Assembly (NCBI RefSeq): GCF_028009165.1
Contig: NC_079246.1
Coordinates: 1,240,001 to 1,304,000, forward strand
Reading direction: 5' to 3'
DNA from: Akanthomyces muscarius
Lineage: Eukaryota > Ascomycota > Sordariomycetes > Hypocreales > Cordycipitaceae
DNA: 64,000 bases
The first letter of the stretch is position 1; each line of letters starts with the position of its first letter. A model generated the notes under the pieces. The model ran no database searches. It worked only from the letters and a program-made list of their open reading frames with translations, and was not told where the DNA came from. The position numbers were made by a program, and so were the translations under genes. Below, piece by piece: positions 32,743 through 44,621 of this stretch.

Positions 32743-34009
32743 CTAAAGCCCGCGCTTATTGATCGCAACGTCTCGCATGGTCTCGATCTGCTGAGGGGTA
32801 AACTCTGTCAAGCACGCACTATAAAATTTGTTAGATCAGCTGAAGCTGTGCATCAAAGAATTTGGACTTACTCGGCACCATAGCTCATAAAGTTGGCATC
32901 GCATCTATGACCGCACGGCCTATTACAATTAGTTTTGCCCTCTTTTTTAACCAAATAATATGAATTGAAGCGTACTCGTTGCCCTGGCCAGGATTGTTGA
33001 GCCAGTTGGGCTCACAATCACCCGGCAGGGTGAACCCCGTATGGTGAAGTCCGAGCCAGTGGCCGGCTTCATGAACACCCGTCACGCCCATATTCATAAC
33101 AGGGTGCGAGCCTCCAGGAATCGTGTTGGTGCCAATAATGACTCCGTCAGACTTTATATCTTCGCCGCCTGCGAAGAAGGTCTTTGAGGTTCCGCCATAG
33201 CGAAGACTATTGGGCTTGACCCAGAACATGTTGAGGTCTGCGACCGTGCCCTTGTGCAGACTATGCGCCAGAGGGGTACGAAGCCCTCTCGAGCTTGATA
33301 GCAAGATGTCCTCTGTCCAGTCCGCATCCAGCAGGTGGAAGGAAATATTGGCTGGCGTATAGTACCTGTTCATGGCATCGATCTGCTTGTCAAGATCACC
33401 GCGCTATCAATGTCTTAGTAAATGCACCTTGATACAAGTCGGTTTTGCACAACATACACTCAGGAAAAACTCGACCGATTCGTTGTTGCCGGGTTTTCCA
33501 ACAATGTGCATGTAGACGCCGACACTAAGTACTCGGCCGTCATCGTTGGGAGCAGGTGTCTGGCCACTGCTTTCGGGGACATTCGCATCGGCGCCCTGAG
33601 GAGGTGGGGGAGGCTTGCCAAAGATGCTTTCAAGATATTCCGGGCTAAGCTCCTGCTCGTCGTCGCCGGCAGGGGGCTTGCCAGAGACACTCCCGAGGAT
33701 ATCCAAACTAGTTTGTTGTTCGCTTCCCGCAGGAGGCTTGCCAAAAATACTTTCGAGGCTATCCTGGCTAGGCTTCTGGTCACCATCGGCAGAGGGACGA
33801 CCAAAGATGCTTTCCAGGGCGGTGTCAAGATCCGCGTTGCTCTGTCGCTTAGCGGCGTCGCTCGCAGGACTCGGGCTCAGCGTCGACTCAGAGTCGAAGT
33901 CGCATCTCTCGAGCCCCTCGCTTTGAATAGCGGCACCAAAAGCACCAGGCATGAACAATACGGTTGTCAAAGCCAGTGAAGTGGCGGCCATCTTTGAAAT
34001 GGAGGGCAT
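32743..34009 (-). CDS. Secreted M43 (pappalysin/MEP1-like) metalloprotease with repeated acidic pro-region
   Basis: Exons 34009-33458, 33403-32976, 32919-32872 and 32818-32743 give 367 residues. A signal peptide (about 1-25) is followed by a Lys-Arg processing-type site (54-55). Then four units of about 20 residues follow: LESIFG at 65, 85 and 126, and a degenerate LGSVSG at 105, each followed by RP or KPP and an acidic spacer. The catalytic domain starts near 155. It has HEAGHWLGLHH (295-305: zinc His 295, 299, 305; Glu 296) and the Met-turn NFMSYG across exon 3. The family is metzincin M43 (cytophagalysin/MEP1), extracellular endopeptidases. The repeat block between signal and catalytic domain is not something I know from the family. 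No upstream prodomain Cys-switch is evident. Confidence 0.9.
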
Positions 34010-36614
34010 ATTGAGCTCGATTTGGAGGAGAAGATTCAAGTGGTGGAAGAGTTGAATGTGAGTTGTCTGAATGTAAGCTGTTGATGGAAGTCGACTTCTT
34101 TTATAATGTAGCTGCTCAACCAAGAGAAAGCTCAAAGACTCGCTAGCATTGACCTGCACTCCAAAATCTCCCTTATTTGACCTGACTCTTGAAAGTCCTG
34201 GGGACTGCGACAAATAAGGTAGTGGAGCGACGCGCTGTACATCTCCACGGCCGGTTCTTCTTCAGTCATTCCGGCCAAAACTCTTTTTCACCAGACCTTT
34301 GTCCGCTATTCACAGATTACTGGGCACTCTAAATCACTGACCCAGGGGTCGACAAGCAGTGCCTGCAGTGAAGCTAAATTTGTGTACAAGATCTCCACCT
34401 GGTCCCAGTCCCACGGAGTGGTACTGACTCCGTAGGCAGGCCTTCACAAGTTTAAATCAGCCGTTTCGTATAAGCCGTTGAACTCATGTGGAGTCGGCAT
34501 AGCCGGGACCTAGGACAAGGAGCTAATTTAGAGGGACGAGATCCGCTGGTGCTGCATTTGTGGAAATAGTCCAGGTAGCAAGCCAGTTTTGCACGGTTTA
34601 TTTCGCTGGCTAGAGATCCGCAGTCTCATACACCTGACTACATATATGCGGTAGTTACCGATACGCCGCAAATCGGGCTCCATTACAGTAGAAGAGAGTA
34701 TGCGGAATTCTGGTTCCGAAGCAGAGGTGGGCGGTGCTCCAAACACCAGACAGCTGGCGCAGCTACTTGTGCCAAGACAGTAGCCAAAGGACGTATCTAA
34801 ACCTCACGAGACAATGGCCATTGATATGTATTTTATCTTACAAAAAGCATGCTCTCGATTATTCTTGTTTACAAAGTCGCACTTCTTGACAGCCCTCTGG
34901 CAACAGCCTTGCAGCTAGAGCTACAACTGGTAAACATCTCGGTATATCTTTATTTATTTTACAGACTCCTTTTGAATCAGTGTCATGACATGCGGCCACG
35001 GGGCAAACCAATGACTTTAGTCATTCAAGGCCCCGCTCGGGATACCGAAGACGTGGTAGTGGTGCTTGATCCACGTTGACGGTTTGAGGCATAGAAGTGG
35101 GCTTTTTATAAGAGGGCGTCGCTGATGAGTGCGCCCCAGGAAATTGTCTGGGTCGAGCGTTGTCGGTAACGCCGGTCTCAGAGAAGTTCCCCTTGACCTT
35201 GCGACCATGGGGAATTTAGCAGCGAGTTGGCCCAACGGGGGAAAGACGCCCATTCGGAGGTACATCCAGTACAATCGTATACCGCTGCAATTGCAAACGA
35301 ATATAGAAATATAGAAAAACGGCACTTTCCGTCGCAGCCCAGCCTGGGTCTATGCGTTGTGTCCCTGACATTGCGTATCCGTCTTCCTCTTGCGCTTAAG
35401 AGCGGGCCTCACACATCACGGATCACGCACGCCATTGACACACATTCGCCGGGATTATGCTCACGGGTCGGACCGCTGCTGGGCATTGGCAAGTTTGCAT
35501 ATTCTCTATTGATGCATCAAGCTGTGAAAGCCGACTGTCCATGATGTAGTCGTAAGCGTTTTCCGTGACATGACTTGTCCCTGGTCAATTCAATTTTATA
35601 CGCCAGGGAATTCCCGACAGATTTGTCTCTAACTGATCCCAGGAAGAAAGCTGTCTCCTTGTTTTTTACGTGACTACTTGCAGATTTCTCCAGCTGTTTC
35701 ATCCCAGCATCCAGCCATAGAGATTGAATACACTGGGTAGGCAAGCCCAGTTTCGAAATTGGAGACGCATTTGACCTTTTTATCAACATCGATAATGCAA
35801 TCCCTTGACAAGGCTACCTAAAAGTATGTTTAGGACATTCGAACACATTGTTATTTATTTACTGCAGCGAAGCAGAAATCCGGGAAGCCTCCAGTCTCTG
35901 TTTACATTAAATACCTGTCAGCATTTGTGCCTCGCAACGCATTGGCGATCCAGTACAGCTCCAACAGCTGTTCGACGGGATGGAAAGGGGTTGTTTAAAG
36001 AAGAAGCATCCCACAAAGCGACTCAGTCGACGAGCGCAGAATCGAGACATTCGTCGGTGTAGCATAGCTGCTTGTAGCATCAACACCCCACAAGTCTTCC
36101 TTTGGCGAGTTGCAACGAACGAGCTGTCCTCTCACGCCTAGGGTTGATCAGGTACAGAGGGTAACTGCTGATATGTATTCCATACATAGGGTTAGGGTCA
36201 TGCTTACTACCCGCCCTTTTGCGCCAAGCTGAGGACTGGCTGGCTGGCGGCTCGGTGGCTGCGACTAATTAAAGAAATGCAATTTTTTTTTTTTGCGAGA
36301 AGAAGCTGAAGTAGGTACCATCCCACCTGAAAATGACAGTACTTCATGCTGAAAAGAGAACCTGTTCTTCGCCTCTCGTGCAGCCTTGCATTTAGCTCCT
36401 TGGCGATTCGCAGCAAAATTTCCGAGGCACCAGCGCCTTGTGGGGTGGCAAGGCTCGGTCATCCCCTTTGCCTCATATTGCCTGTGGTTTTGTTTTTGTT
36501 TTATATTCCTGCCATGTTCGCTCTTTTTGTTTAGCACTACTCGATTGCCAGAAAGCGTGTTTCGTTTCAGCCTCACCTTCAGTCTCTCGCTTGTTCTTTC
36601 GTTGTCATCTCGTC
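34010..36614. other. Gene-poor 2.6 kb region
   Basis: This region lies between divergent starts of the metalloprotease and the GH76 gene. No gene was recognised on either strand. A short minus-strand open frame at 35517-35789 has no known features. GGGTTAGGGT near 36188-36197 is a one-and-a-half-unit telomere-like string. The last 150 bp are pyrimidine-rich leader sequence of the GH76 gene. Confidence 0.45.
34098..34105 (-). promoter_or_regulatory. TATA box of the metalloprotease gene
   Basis: TATAAAAG on the minus strand, 89 bp upstream of the start codon; spacing and match are good for a strongly regulated fungal promoter. Confidence 0.5.
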
Positions 36615-38294
36615 ATGTGGTTCTCCGCGACGCTGGTGAGCGCCACGGCCACTGCCCTATTCTCCTTCCAGGCCGCCGCCGCCAATGGTCTATCAATCAG
36701 TTCCGACTGTACGTAAATCTCAAACACATTTCCATCAATTCAACTCGACTCCGTCTTTATCCGTAATATCATGAAGCTTGGCCACTGACGCCCCGCTCTC
36801 ATCCAGCCGACATCAAGTCCACGGCCAAGACTGTCGCCGGCAACCTCCTCAAGTACTACGAGGGCGATGAAAAGGGCGAGATCCCCGGCATCCTGCCCGG
36901 AACGCCGCCGTCTGCCGGCAACTACTACTGGTGGTCGGCCTCTGCCATGTGGGCGTCGCTCATCGACTACTGGCACTTCACCGGCGACTCGTCCCACAAC
37001 GACGTCGTCATGAGGGGCATGCTGTGGCAGGCCGGCGACGACCGCAACTACATGCCGGCCAACTGGACCGCCGGCATGGGCAACGACGACCAGGGCTTCT
37101 GGGGCATCGCCGCCATGACGGCCGCGGAGCGCAACTTCGCCAACCCGCCCCGCGACCAGCCGCAGTGGCTCGCGCTGGCGCAGAATGTCTTTGAGAACCT
37201 CGCGCACCGCTGGGACGCGGAGACGTGCGATGGTGGTCTGCGCTGGCAGATTTTCTCCATCAATATCGGATACGAGTACAAAAACTGTAAGTGCATCGTC
37301 TTTTGTGGCTGAGCCAATGGAGAAAGAGTGAGCATGGCGCTGACCGACAGTGGGAACTCGCAGCCATCTCCACTGGTGTCCTGATGAACCTCGGTGCTCG
37401 CCTCAATCGCTACACCGGCAACAGCACGTTTGGCGACTGGGCTGACAAGGCCTGGGACTGGGTCGAGGAGACTGGTCTCATCAAGGACGGTGCCATCTAC
37501 GACGGCGCGCACGCTCAGCTGAACTGCAGCGACATCAACAAAGTCGAGTTTAGCTACAGCAGCGGCGTCTACATTCTCGGCGCTGCCCACATGTACAATA
37601 CGGTTTGTACAATTCCTCAGCATTTTCCTCTTTCCATGAAGTGCAGCTGACACATTTGTACCAGACCACCGACTCCAAGTGGAAGGGCCGTCTCGACAGC
37701 GTCCTCGAGCACGCTCTGAAAGTATTCTTCGAGGACGGCGCCGCCGTCGAGGTTGCCTGCGAGTCCTTCGGCAGATGCACCTCTGACATGCTCTTCTTGA
37801 AGGGCATCTTTGTGCAGATGCTCGCCAGCGCCGCCCAGGTCGCCCCGTACATTGCCGACACGGTGCTCCCCGTCCTTCAAAAGTCGGCTGAGGCCGCCGT
37901 CAAGTCGTGCGCCGGGCCCGACGACGCCTGCGGCTTCGAGTGGACCTCGGGCGAGTTTGACGACAAGGCCAACGCCGGTACCGAGTGCAACGTGCTGTCG
38001 TCCGTCGCGCCCCTCTTGGCCAAAGCGGGCGACGCGCCGTACACGGCCAAGACGGGCGGCATCTCGTCCGGCTCGACCTCTGGGGGCAGCAGCGGCACCA
38101 CCACCACCGGGGACAGCACCGCCGGCAGCAACAGCACCACCACCGGCAACGGTGGCGATGACAGCGGTAACAGTGGAAATGGCGGCAAGACCGGCAAGGA
38201 TGGCAGCGGTGACAAAAAGGGCGCTGCTACCAAGATGGGCGGCAGCGTCGTTGTAGGTCTCGTGATGGCCTGTGCCGTCGTCCTGCTTTTGTAA
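36615..38294 (+). CDS. DCW1: GPI-anchored GH76 enzyme, Dfg5/Dcw1-like
   Basis: Exons 36615-36708, 36807-37286, 37364-37602 and 37665-38294 give 480 residues. A signal peptide ([23 protein letters not shown]) leads into the family-76 domain with [22 protein letters not shown] and the catalytic Asp pair in GNDDQGFWG (Asp 125-126). Further family blocks are [18 protein letters not shown] (spliced) and [17 protein letters not shown]. The tail is a Ser/Thr/Gly-rich stalk ending in a hydrophobic GPI signal ([15 protein letters not shown]). Dfg5/Dcw1 enzymes are thought to act on the alpha-1,6-mannan or GPI glycan when moving GPI proteins from membrane to wall glucan. Intron 3 starts GTTTGT. Confidence 0.93.
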
Positions 38295-39744
38295 AAGAAA
38301 ATGTCGCTGCAAATATAGACCATCAGCCATACATACTTGTTTCTCTTCTAGCAGCTGCCGTGTAACGTCTTTTCGGTCTTTGGCCAGAAACTTTTGTGAC
38401 AATAACATATCATCAAATGTTGACAATCTTCAACGCCCTCGGCCGACGTCCGGTCACAGTCTCACACATGTACAGACAGTCACATGTCTCCAGTTATGCT
38501 GTCCCTTTTCTTCGTGCTACCACATCCTGAAAAAAATAAGTTGTACCTCCATCAATGACGAGTTCAAGTCGCACAATCCACCCTTGGCGCTCGCTCTTCA
38601 TGTGTCGCCTCCCCCGATGGCCGCGGCGTAAACATCTCGTTTACACACTTTGACGATGCTAGGAGGAAAGTCTCTTCCGAATCAGTTTGTGCAACATGAC
38701 GTGTCGCCCGATGACGGGCTGCAGGTATGGCCCTGTTCAGGCATATGAGACTGGGCCAATAATGCCCGTCCATCATTAGCAAATTCGAGAAATGAAACGA
38801 CGGTTTTCGTTGTCCCGAAACATTCTTGAACGCCCCCAGCCAAATCTCTCCAAGTTTTTTCTCGTCCGGCCAAGGCAGCATTTCTCTTTCACCGAGTCGC
38901 CGTGTTCCCGTCGGTGACCATGTCGTAATTTTCTTTATAGGCCGTTGAAGAAGAATAAAAATAAAAATCTCAAACAAAGGGACAAAGGAAGTCGGTACGT
39001 CTAGCCCGCCCTTTTGAGCACAAATTGCCCTTGCTACTCATGTCGATGATGCTCAATGCCGCGCCCCCCAATGCAGCAACTCGATCCGACACCGCTTCGA
39101 ATGACTCAAAAAGGCAACAATGGAATACGGCGCTGGAAAGGGCCAGGGTAAGGGGGAAAAAAAGAAAATTATAATCAACGGTGCTCCAGGTTCCAGACCC
39201 CAAAACAGAGTCTCATAGACAACCATGTAGGAAAATTGATCACAATGCCAACAGCTCCTACTCGAGATGTGATTTGTGCAACATGTCTCTCTCTCTTACA
39301 GCTGACAGCTTACACCCCCCAGGACAGCCGCAAACTTCTTTCTAGTTTCGCTCACGCCAAGAAGCCTGCCGTCCAGAGCCGTACAGGTCTTGTTTGCACA
39401 ACAAAGGCAAGATGCAGCGTGCCGTACGCGTGGAGTTGGATGGCTCTCTTTGTTGGGGGCTGAGCTTGTGCCCGAAAAAAAATCCCATGATCCGACTTGC
39501 ACGCACCTCCGTCTCCTTTTGGCCCCCTGTGGGACGCGACATCGGTCAGCTATATTAGCAAAGGGGGCCACGTTTTCTTCTCTTTTCTTTTGAAAATACG
39601 AAAACCAAAGAAACACATGCAATTTCCCATCCATCTCAAACAAAACTATACCCGCTTCAAATCACAGCTGTTTCACACGTTGTCCTACAACTTGAAGCGA
39701 CGTCAAACAGAATACGCCGTTCCATCTCTCACAACAAAGACACA
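38295..39744. promoter_or_regulatory. Upstream region of the Cys-rich micro-gene
   Basis: 1.45 kb without a recognised gene. A TATA-like TATATTAG at 39551-39558 lies about 190 bp before the start of the small Cys-rich gene. The leader just before the ATG is CACAACAAAGACACA, a typical fungal start context. Confidence 0.4.
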
Positions 39745-39888
39745 ATGGCTGTCGCATCGTGTCTCACTCTCGTCAATGGCTGCTGCACTTCCTGCTGTAA
39801 ATGTGCAGATTTCGGCACGCACGAGTACTGTCTACCCTGCTCCACGAACCCTTGCTGTACCACCTGCGAGGCCGACAAGGACTCTTGA
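39745..39888 (+). CDS. Metallothionein-like small cysteine-rich protein (47 aa)
   Basis: A 48-codon open frame begins in good context (GACACAATGG) and ends TGA. The product has 11 Cys in 47 residues (positions 6, 13, 14, 17, 18, 20, 29, 32, 37, 38, 41). The arrangement is CC-xx-CC-x-C, later C-xx-C and CC-xx-C, with no signal peptide, one Phe and one Tyr. Adjacent Cys pairs and the lack of a signal peptide suggest a cytosolic metal-thiolate protein rather than a disulfide-bonded secreted peptide. It does not match any metallothionein I can name. The next 70 bp contain a triple 12-bp repeat. It could be a chance frame, but the Cys density and clean promoter and leader argue for a gene. Confidence 0.6.
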   Translation: MAVASCLTLVNGCCTSCCKCADFGTHEYCLPCSTNPCCTTCEADKDS

Positions 39889-39924
39889 AAACTACCCCAT
39901 TCTTGCTTCTACAAATCATCTTGT

Positions 39925-39960
39925 CATTTGGGAATTCATTTGGGAATTCATTTTGGAAAT
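39925..39960. repeat. 12-bp tandem repeat, three copies
   Basis: CATTTGGGAATT occurs twice exactly (39925-39936, 39937-39948), then once with two changes (39949-39960). It lies just after the stop of the Cys-rich micro-gene, in its probable 3' UTR. Confidence 0.85.
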
Positions 39961-40135
39961 CAGGCGCTTGGGTTGGTATATTATTTAGCTGCATACAATG
40001 GCGCAAAGCAATCTATAGTTTGTACGGTAGGTACCAGTTGAGAATCAGATCATACATTGGCAGCAGACAGCTCACTGTCCTGCATCTCATCTCCATGGGG
40101 CCACATCACTGCACGCACTCCTAGCATCATCCCAA

Positions 40136-41828
40136 CTAAGCAAAGACCATGGCGAGGGCAGGAAGAGCAGCGGCGAGGATCATAGGAGCGGCAGAGGCAG
40201 CTCCGTTACCCTTGTCATCCTTGCCATCACCCTTACCATCGCCCTTGCTATCGCCCTCGGTGCTGTTATCACCGCCAGTGGTGGAGTTGCTGGAGGAATT
40301 CGTTTCCTTGCCAGTGTCGGTGCTAACCTTGCCGGGGTAGTTGACTTCATCGTTCGAGAAGGCGACAACCTTGAGGTCCTTCATCTCGTTACCCCGCTCA
40401 TCGGAAACCTTGAGAGAAACCTTGAAGTCACTAATGTCGACAAGCTTGCCATTGCGCTTGGGGGTAACGCCGTTCTCAATCATGTCCTTGGTGTTGTCGG
40501 GGGGGGCAGGCAGGGTCCAGTTAGCAAGGAAGCCATCGTGGGTGATGAGCTTCTCATCGCACTTGGGAGGCTCAATATCCTTCTGGGGAGCCTTCTGGGC
40601 CATGACGCTCTTCCAGTCAACCTTGGTCAGCTTATTCTTGAGGCGGTTGTAGTCTCCCAGTAGCTTGGCACCGTCACTGGTGAGGTTGACAAGGCCGTAG
40701 TTCTTGTCTTCCTCGGAGTATTCGTAGACGAGACCACCGGAGAAGACGCCATTCATCTTGTCACCGTAGAGAGCAACAGATTCGTTCCAGTAGCGTGGCT
40801 CACCGAGGGGTTGGTTGCAACCGTACTCGGAGAAGAAAACGGGCACAGAGCTCGACTTGAAGTTGTCGGTAAGCTCGTTGTAGGAAGACGAGGTGTAAGT
40901 GGCATCAATACCGCACCAGCTGTAAGAGTTGAGGCCGTAAACATCACCGCGGCTCATGTTGTCCTCTTCGCCATCAATGGTGCATTGGCAGTAGTTCCAA
41001 GTGTCGTATGTGTAGTCGCGAACATCAGCGGCCGAGTAGCCGACGGGGATCTGGCGCTTGAAGTTTTTCTTGACGTAGTTCTTGAGATCACGGGTAACGG
41101 CGCGGATGTAAGGAGGAGTAACCTTGGCGGAGGGCTTGTCGTTGATAATTTCGTTTCCGGAGAAGAAGAGAAGTGTGTTAGGGTAGTTGGCAAACGCCTC
41201 CATAACGGCAAACGTGCGGTTGAGGTAGCCGCCAAAGTAGCTCTCCCAAGGGTTGAACGACGTGATGGCCTCACCAGGCAGAGGTGAGTTGACGTCAATG
41301 ATCAGGTACATGCCAGCCTAGAGATTGTTAGTATGATGGCAAGCAGTACGATCTAGGGAAACGGCTCACAGCATTGAAGATACTGGCACACTTGTCATGG
41401 TCAAGGTAGGGGTCAATGTTATAGACACGGACAGTGTTGATGCCGAGAATTTGCATGAGCGCAGCATCACGCATGCAAGCATCAGCGTCGGTCAAGGGGT
41501 CCTTGTTGTCATCAGGCTTGTAACCGGCGCTGCCACCGGGTTGGTAGCCAACACCAACAATCTGGAACTTGTTGCCCGTGTCGGGGTCGTAAAAGTCGTT
41601 GCCCTTGACTTCAAGAGGCTTGACGGCACTAACAGCCGTGGCCGCGAGGGCCATAAGAGCAGTTTGAATCTAGGAGGGAGGATTGGTCAGCTTGATATGC
41701 TGGGAAATTGCAGCATGGACAACGAAGACATATTTCCCGACACACAGACGCCGCATATGTGTGCAAGCAGATGTCTTCGAGTTCCCTGCTCTGCGTCTAC
41801 AAAGTCGCAGCAGTCAACTTACAAGCAT
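40136..41828 (-). CDS. gel1: GPI-anchored GH72 beta-1,3-glucanosyltransferase (Gel/Gas family)
   Basis: Exons 41828-41823 (ATG CTT only), 41669-41370 and 41317-40136 give 495 residues. The signal peptide (MLIQTALMALAATAVSA) is itself split by the first intron. The GH72 domain shows GNDFYDPDTGNKFQIVGVGYQPGG, the acid/base Glu in FFSGNEIIND (about 158) and the nucleophile Glu in VFFSEYGCNQP (about 266). It ends in a Ser/Thr/Gly/Asp-rich stalk and a hydrophobic GPI signal (APMILAAALPALAMVFA). No Cys-rich X8/CBM43 module follows, as in Gel1-type members. The enzyme elongates wall beta-1,3-glucan at the outer face of the plasma membrane. Confidence 0.95.
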
Positions 41829-43431
41829 GATGACCAGCTGTCGATAAATTAAATGTCGAGCGAAATTAAGTTATCTTGCGATAGTAAAGTGGTGAGATCG
41901 TCCGTGGCGCAAAGTCGCAAACGGAGGAATGCAGAGGGCAGAAGAAATATCCGGGAAAGAGTGACTAGAAACGAAGGATCGAGACTGTGTCGACTCGGGC
42001 GCGACACACCGAGAAGTAGACAACAACGGGCAAAAGGAGCGTGGCAAGCTTGATTGGGTGGTTAAAGGAGGAAAAGGGAAGCGCGAAACGACGAACGCCT
42101 GGCGTCTGAATCAGATCAGCAGGAAGCCTGCAAACGAGCGATGGGAACGAGGGGGACAACGGGCAGGGGCTCATCCTTTCCTAACTGTGTAGGGCAGGCG
42201 CCACACAGTCTGCCAGCGCCAGAAAAACCGCTGCAAGTTCACGCTAAAATGAAATTCCAGGGCGCCATTGCCCGCGTCATTGCCCACTTGCCTGCCACGG
42301 GCAGCAACGCCGCCCGCTAAAATTGGGGGGATTCAAAACCCCGACCGAGGGAGATGGGGGCCTCAATCAATCCGCGGAACTTGCTCCTCGGGGGTCTACA
42401 GCCCACTGAATTGCGCCGGACAATTGGTTCCTGGGCGATGCCACGCGCTGTACCTACATGGTGCTAGTGCAAGGCACCAAAAAGCCCCAAAGCCTGGTCT
42501 GGTTAGAGGTGTGCATTGATCGATATGAGCCTGACTACTCAGTACATATGGACCCTATGAATGCCCAGGGCTTGGTAAATACGAAACGAGTTCGATTGGA
42601 CGGTGTTGTCGAATGGCACGTCATTCAATCAGGACGTGCATATTCTCCCCTGCCCACAGCCGGCAGACGCATTCACCCCTCATCACGGGTATGAGGTCCA
42701 GACAGTAGTTGCGCCGCGACGGGCCGCTTCTCCCTAGCTGTCTCAATCTTGCTTTCCGCATCGGTCGGTAGCCTGCGTTAGAAATCAATTACGACGGAAA
42801 TTTCGTGTGTAGATCGATATAGTAGCTGACGCAATCTCGTGATTCAATCTAGCAGTCATAGATCCTCCAAAGTGCTTGAAGACAAGGCACCAGAGCCGTC
42901 CGGTCCTCAGCCGACACATTCAGGCTGGCATCGGAAACATCACCTCCATTCACCGACATGCACAGGCAATACTCAAACATACGTATTAGAGCATAAATAT
43001 TGTAAGACAAGGCTCCTGCGCATACTATTAAAAAGAAACCACAAAAGAGAAAACGCGCGAGGCAAATGTGCACTCCCCGCAAAAGATATAGCAAACGTCG
43101 CCTGGCAAAGAGGCTTGCCGTCATGAGAGCAAAGAAATACCAAAATAACGGCATCCTCGCGTACATGCCCAGCCACTCTGTAACAAAGTACCTCTCCACG
43201 CACGCCTCGTTGCTCGGTATATAAGGTAAGGTCCGTTGTGCCTGCTATGTGCTCGGCATGTCCTGTCGCAACCTTGACTGGCAGACATGCTCGATGACTC
43301 GCTCGTTGTACACGACACCATAATAGACAAACTTTTCCTAATTCATAACATTAACTGCCTTCGCCCGTGGTCGCAAAAAGACCAAATCTCCCCTCTTTCC
43401 GCGCCCCGCAACGTCAGTCGGAATACGCTTT
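41829..43431. other. Intergenic, 1.6 kb, no gene seen
   Basis: Between the gel1-type 5' end and the septin 3' end. The part to about 42300 is likely gel1 promoter. Short open frames beyond it lack any family signal. Confidence 0.45.
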
Positions 43432-44621
43432 TTAGTATCCGTTCATGGCCATGCGTTGAGAGCTGCGGCTCAGCTCACGGTCAGCAGCAGGGCTGATGGG
43501 TCTGCTGCTGGCACCACCTTGGTGGGCGCTGCTTTCCTTGAGCGCGAGCAGCTGCTTGGCACGGAAGGTCTCATAGTGGATCTGGGATGTCGTCTCGATC
43601 AGATCCTGAAGGTGGGTTCGCAGAAGGAAGTTTCGGAGGTAGACGAATTCGCAGTGGTTCTCGTCCTCAACGTTGATGACACCCCAGCGGTTCTGGCGAC
43701 CGCGAACCTGCTGCCCATTGACAATGATGGACTTTTCGGAGCCGACGACAGCAAAGGGAACAAGGCCCTGTCATGTCATGTTAGCTACAAGTATGGATGC
43801 TGTTTGTCACGATTATTGGCACCAACCTTGATCTGGTTGTTGAGGGCACGCTCCTCCTCATCGAACTCATCGTTATCGTAGGGGTACATCTTCAGGTTGT
43901 GGAAAGCAAACTCCTCCTTGATGCTCTGCTTGAATGCCTGGCGTTCTTCAGCGGTCAAGGTGTCAGCCTTGGCAATGACAGGAACGACGTTGACGACATC
44001 GGAGAGCTTCTTAAGAACTACAATGTCAATGGGCTTCAGAGAGTGACCAGAGGGCTGAATGAAGAATAGGCAGCAGTGGATGCGGGTGTCCTGGATGTAG
44101 CGCTCACGCTGAGCCGTGAGCTCCTTGCGCAGGTAAGCGGAGTGCTGATCCTTGATGTATTTGACAATGGGGTCCCAGCAGCGGTCATTGTTGACGAGGT
44201 CTCCGTATCCAGGGGTGTCGACAATGTTGAGTCGGAGGCGGACGCCGTTCTCCTCGATGATGTGGGAGTCGGCCTGGATCTCAGTGGTGGATCGGATGGG
44301 CTCATCCGGCTGGAGACGACCCTTGGAATCAATGAGGTGCGAAGCAAAGATGGTGTTGATCAGAGTCGACTTGCCCAGACCAGTTTGACCTAGAAACGAG
44401 GGGAGACGCGAGTTAGAGCTTGTTCCGGCAGTTGTGGTGGGCGTGCCGCATCGCGCCTCAGGGGCGGGCGGGCAGCATCGAGACGAGTCGGCCAACTTAC
44501 CAACGCAAATGACGTTGAACTGGAAACCACGCTTCAGGAGCTTGCGCTCGATCTGGGACGTGATGCTGTCGAAACCGACATGGCTCTGGGGGAAAATGGC
44601 GGAAGAGGGAGCAGCAGCCAT
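43432..44621 (-). CDS. cdc10: Septin, Cdc10 type
   Basis: Exons 44621-44501, 44389-43827 and 43767-43432 give 339 residues. The GTPase domain begins right at the N-terminus (SHVGFDSITSQIERKLLKRGFQFNVICVGQTGLGKST): P-loop G1 at 41-49, G3 DTPGYGD, G4 AKAD. The septin unique element follows (RGRQNRWGVINVEDENHCEFVYLRNFLLRTHLQDLIETTSQIHYE). A short N-tail, a polybasic RKLLKRG stretch and the lack of a C-terminal coiled coil place it with Cdc10/AspD rather than Cdc3, Cdc11 or Cdc12. It would act in septin rods and rings at septation and branch sites. Confidence 0.95.

Noticed and set aside
35517..35789. 90-codon minus-strand frame in the gene-poor region, possible gene relic
   Set aside because: It begins from a methionine but has no recognisable homology or neighbouring exon, so it is too weak to call.
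38272..38631. 119-codon frame downstream of the GH76 gene
   Set aside because: It overlaps the GH76 stop and 3' UTR, and the Cys/Ser-rich product shows no pattern.
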